Positions 4,268-5,315 of a stretch of 5,315 nucleotides of DNA are shown here, one piece after another. The position numbers and the translations under genes are program-made. Within the stretch, counting starts at the first letter, position 1. Every line of letters begins with the position of its first letter. Source of the DNA: an uncultured Eubacteriales bacterium. GTDB lineage: Bacteria > Bacillota > Clostridia > Peptostreptococcales > Anaerovoracaceae. A model generated the notes under the pieces. That model worked only from the letters and a program-made list of their open reading frames with translations, was not told where the DNA came from and made no database searches. Location of the stretch: NCBI GenBank assembly GCA_902803725.1, contig CADCRD010000101.1, positions 1 to 5,315 on the forward strand, read 5' to 3'.

Positions 4268-5212
4268 GTGGAAAGAAATAAAGTTGTTCTTCTTGATGGC
4301 GGCATGGGAACGATGCTGCAAAAACACGGAGCGGATACCGGCCGTTTTCCGGAAGTGCTGAACATCACAGATCCTGAAATGATAATAAAGATACACAGAG
4401 AGTATGTTGAGGCGGGCAGCGATATAATTTACACTAATACATTCGGATGCGGCAGGTGCAAAAGAGAAGGCTGCGGATACCCGGTGTCTGAGCTGACAGA
4501 TGCAGCAGTTAAAAATGCGAGGATCGCGTGCGGGCGTGATCCCGATGCGCAAGACGCGAAGGAAGGTGCGGAGATCAAGGTCGCGGTAAGCATCGGACCG
4601 CTGGGTCAGATGCTTGAGCCTGCGGGGATTATGAAGTTCGAAGAAGCTTATGAGATATTCAAAGAGATAGCCGTTCAGGCCGAACTCTCCGGAGCTGACC
4701 TGATCGTTATCGAAACGATGACTGATCTGTATGAAATGAAGGCTGCTGTTCTTGCCTGCAGAGAGAATACGAGTCTTGATATCATGGCATCGATGTCATT
4801 TGAAGAATCAGGCAGGACGTTCACCGGCTGCAGCATAGAGACGATGGCAGCCACTCTGGAAGGTCTGGGCGTATCAAAGATAGGTATCAACTGCTCGCTC
4901 GGTCCTGTGCAGGTACTGCCTTTGGCACAGAGACTGAATGATGCAACATCTCTTCCCATATTTATAAAGCCAAATGCGGGTCTGCCTGATCCGCTGACGG
5001 GAGAGTATAACATCACACCTGAAGAGTTTGCGGATGCTATGGAGAAATATCTTGAGATCGGTGTCGATTCTATTGGAGGATGCTGCGGGACCGATCCGGA
5101 GTATATCAGATGTCTTGCGCAAATGATCGAGAGGAGGGGGGCGGCAGCGGAGGCCGAGCGGGAATGCAAAAAACAGAAAACCGCTAATTCCCTGAATGAT
5201 AAAGGGTTTTAG
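4268..5212 (+). CDS. stand-alone homocysteine S-methyltransferase domain protein
   Basis: The 314-residue protein is a zinc-dependent homocysteine methyltransferase barrel, related to the first domain of cobalamin-dependent methionine synthase (MetH) and to MmuM, and would make methionine from homocysteine. Visible motifs are DGGMGTMLQ (residues 10-18), YTNTFG (55-60), IGPLG (109-113), the strand VIET with Glu149, and the three zinc cysteines: Cys209 in GINCSLGP, and Cys272 and Cys273 in GGCCGTDP. The domain ends near residue 290 and is followed by a charged tail. No folate-binding, cobalamin-binding or reactivation domain follows, and the next gene is a tRNA on the other strand. The methyl donor is thus unknown: S-methylmethionine, or a separate corrinoid protein encoded elsewhere. 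A GTG start with a good ribosome-binding site and a strong promoter precede it. The last ten codons overlap the terminator of the opposing tRNA-Pro. Confidence 0.88.
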   Translation: MERNKVVLLDGGMGTMLQKHGADTGRFPEVLNITDPEMIIKIHREYVEAGSDIIYTNTFGCGRCKREGCGYPVSELTDAAVKNARIACGRDPDAQDAKEGAEIKVAVSIGPLGQMLEPAGIMKFEEAYEIFKEIAVQAELSGADLIVIETMTDLYEMKAAVLACRENTSLDIMASMSFEESGRTFTGCSIETMAATLEGLGVSKIGINCSLGPVQVLPLAQRLNDATSLPIFIKPNAGLPDPLTGEYNITPEEFADAMEKYLEIGVDSIGGCCGTDPEYIRCLAQMIERRGAAAEAERECKKQKTANSLNDKGF

Positions 5213-5216
5213 CGGT
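5169..5216 (-). terminator. terminator of tRNA-Pro, inside the methyltransferase 3' end
   Basis: ACCGCTAA (5180-5187) pairs with TTAGCGGT (5209-5216). After a two-by-two T-T mismatch, CCCT (5190-5193) pairs with AGGG (5203-5206). In minus-strand RNA the hairpin is followed by TTTTCTGTTTTTT, a proper U tail. In plus-strand RNA the stem is preceded by A and followed by GTATCG, so it is a poor terminator for the methyltransferase. It starts eight bases beyond the tRNA CCA. Confidence 0.8.
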
Positions 5217-5223
5217 GTATCGC

Positions 5224-5300
5224 TGGTCGGGATGACAGGATTTGAACCTGCGGCCTTTTACTCCCGAAGCAAACGCGCTACCAAACTGCGCCACATCCCG
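5224..5300 (-). tRNA. tRNA-Pro (anticodon CGG)
   Basis: Read on the minus strand, acceptor CGGGATG (5300-5294) pairs with CATCCCG (5234-5228). The discriminator is A, and CCA is encoded (5226-5224). The D arm GCGC/GCGC, the anticodon stem TTTGC/GTAAA with loop TTCGGGA, and T arm GCAGG/CCTGT with loop TTCAAAT are all present. The anticodon CGG reads CCG proline codons. The C1-G72 end pair is typical of bacterial tRNA-Pro. The 15 window bases upstream of the tRNA hold no room for a full promoter, so it may be transcribed from outside the window, perhaps in a tRNA cluster. Confidence 0.96.
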
Positions 5301-5315
5301 ATATGTTTGCTTCTC

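Noticed and set aside
4675..5169. A 164-codon minus-strand frame opposite the methyltransferase.
   Set aside because: Its composition follows from the opposite strand's codon usage; the plus-strand protein has intact family motifs across the whole span.

Overview
The window reads as ordinary chromosome of a low-to-mid GC Firmicute, most likely a clostridial lineage such as Lachnospiraceae or relatives. This is inferred from strong Shine-Dalgarno sequences, sigma-A type promoters (TTGACG-16-TATAAT, ATGACA-17-TATAAT), TTG/GTG starts, U-tailed terminators, tRNA genes with encoded CCA, and the set of protein families. I see no insertion sequence, integrase, phage gene or CRISPR array.

Layout. 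Bases 1-534 are the 3' part of an alpha/beta hydrolase on the plus strand, cut by the window edge. A hairpin with a U run (629-658) follows, and directly after it comes a glycerol-dehydrogenase-like gene (661-1761). That gene is intact in length, frame and metal ligands but is broken by one in-frame TAA at 985-987. A strong terminator (1789-1818) closes this block. Next come a tRNA-Leu(UAG) gene (1914-1996) with a near-consensus promoter and a second possible promoter, a hairpin with a weak U tail, and a small PH-domain protein (2071-2442).

A perfect-palindrome terminator separates the PH gene from a convergent minus-strand pair: yqeY (3440-3877), followed 22 bases later by a panE/apbA-family reductase (2485-3417). 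The 390-base divergent region 3878-4267 holds a GC-rich hairpin, candidate promoters on both strands, and a short minus-strand reading frame encoding a single hydrophobic helix. A stand-alone homocysteine S-methyltransferase-domain protein (4268-5212, GTG start) follows. Last is a minus-strand tRNA-Pro(CGG) (5224-5300), whose terminator lies inside the 3' end of the methyltransferase gene.

The genes do not form one pathway. They are independent housekeeping or metabolic units, each bounded by its own terminator; only yqeY-panE looks like an operon. The points most worth following are the nonsense-interrupted dehydrogenase and the hairpin over its ribosome-binding region, the possible small membrane peptide upstream of yqeY, and two terminators that double as the last codons of the opposing gene. 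I found nothing I can defend as a new multi-gene system.
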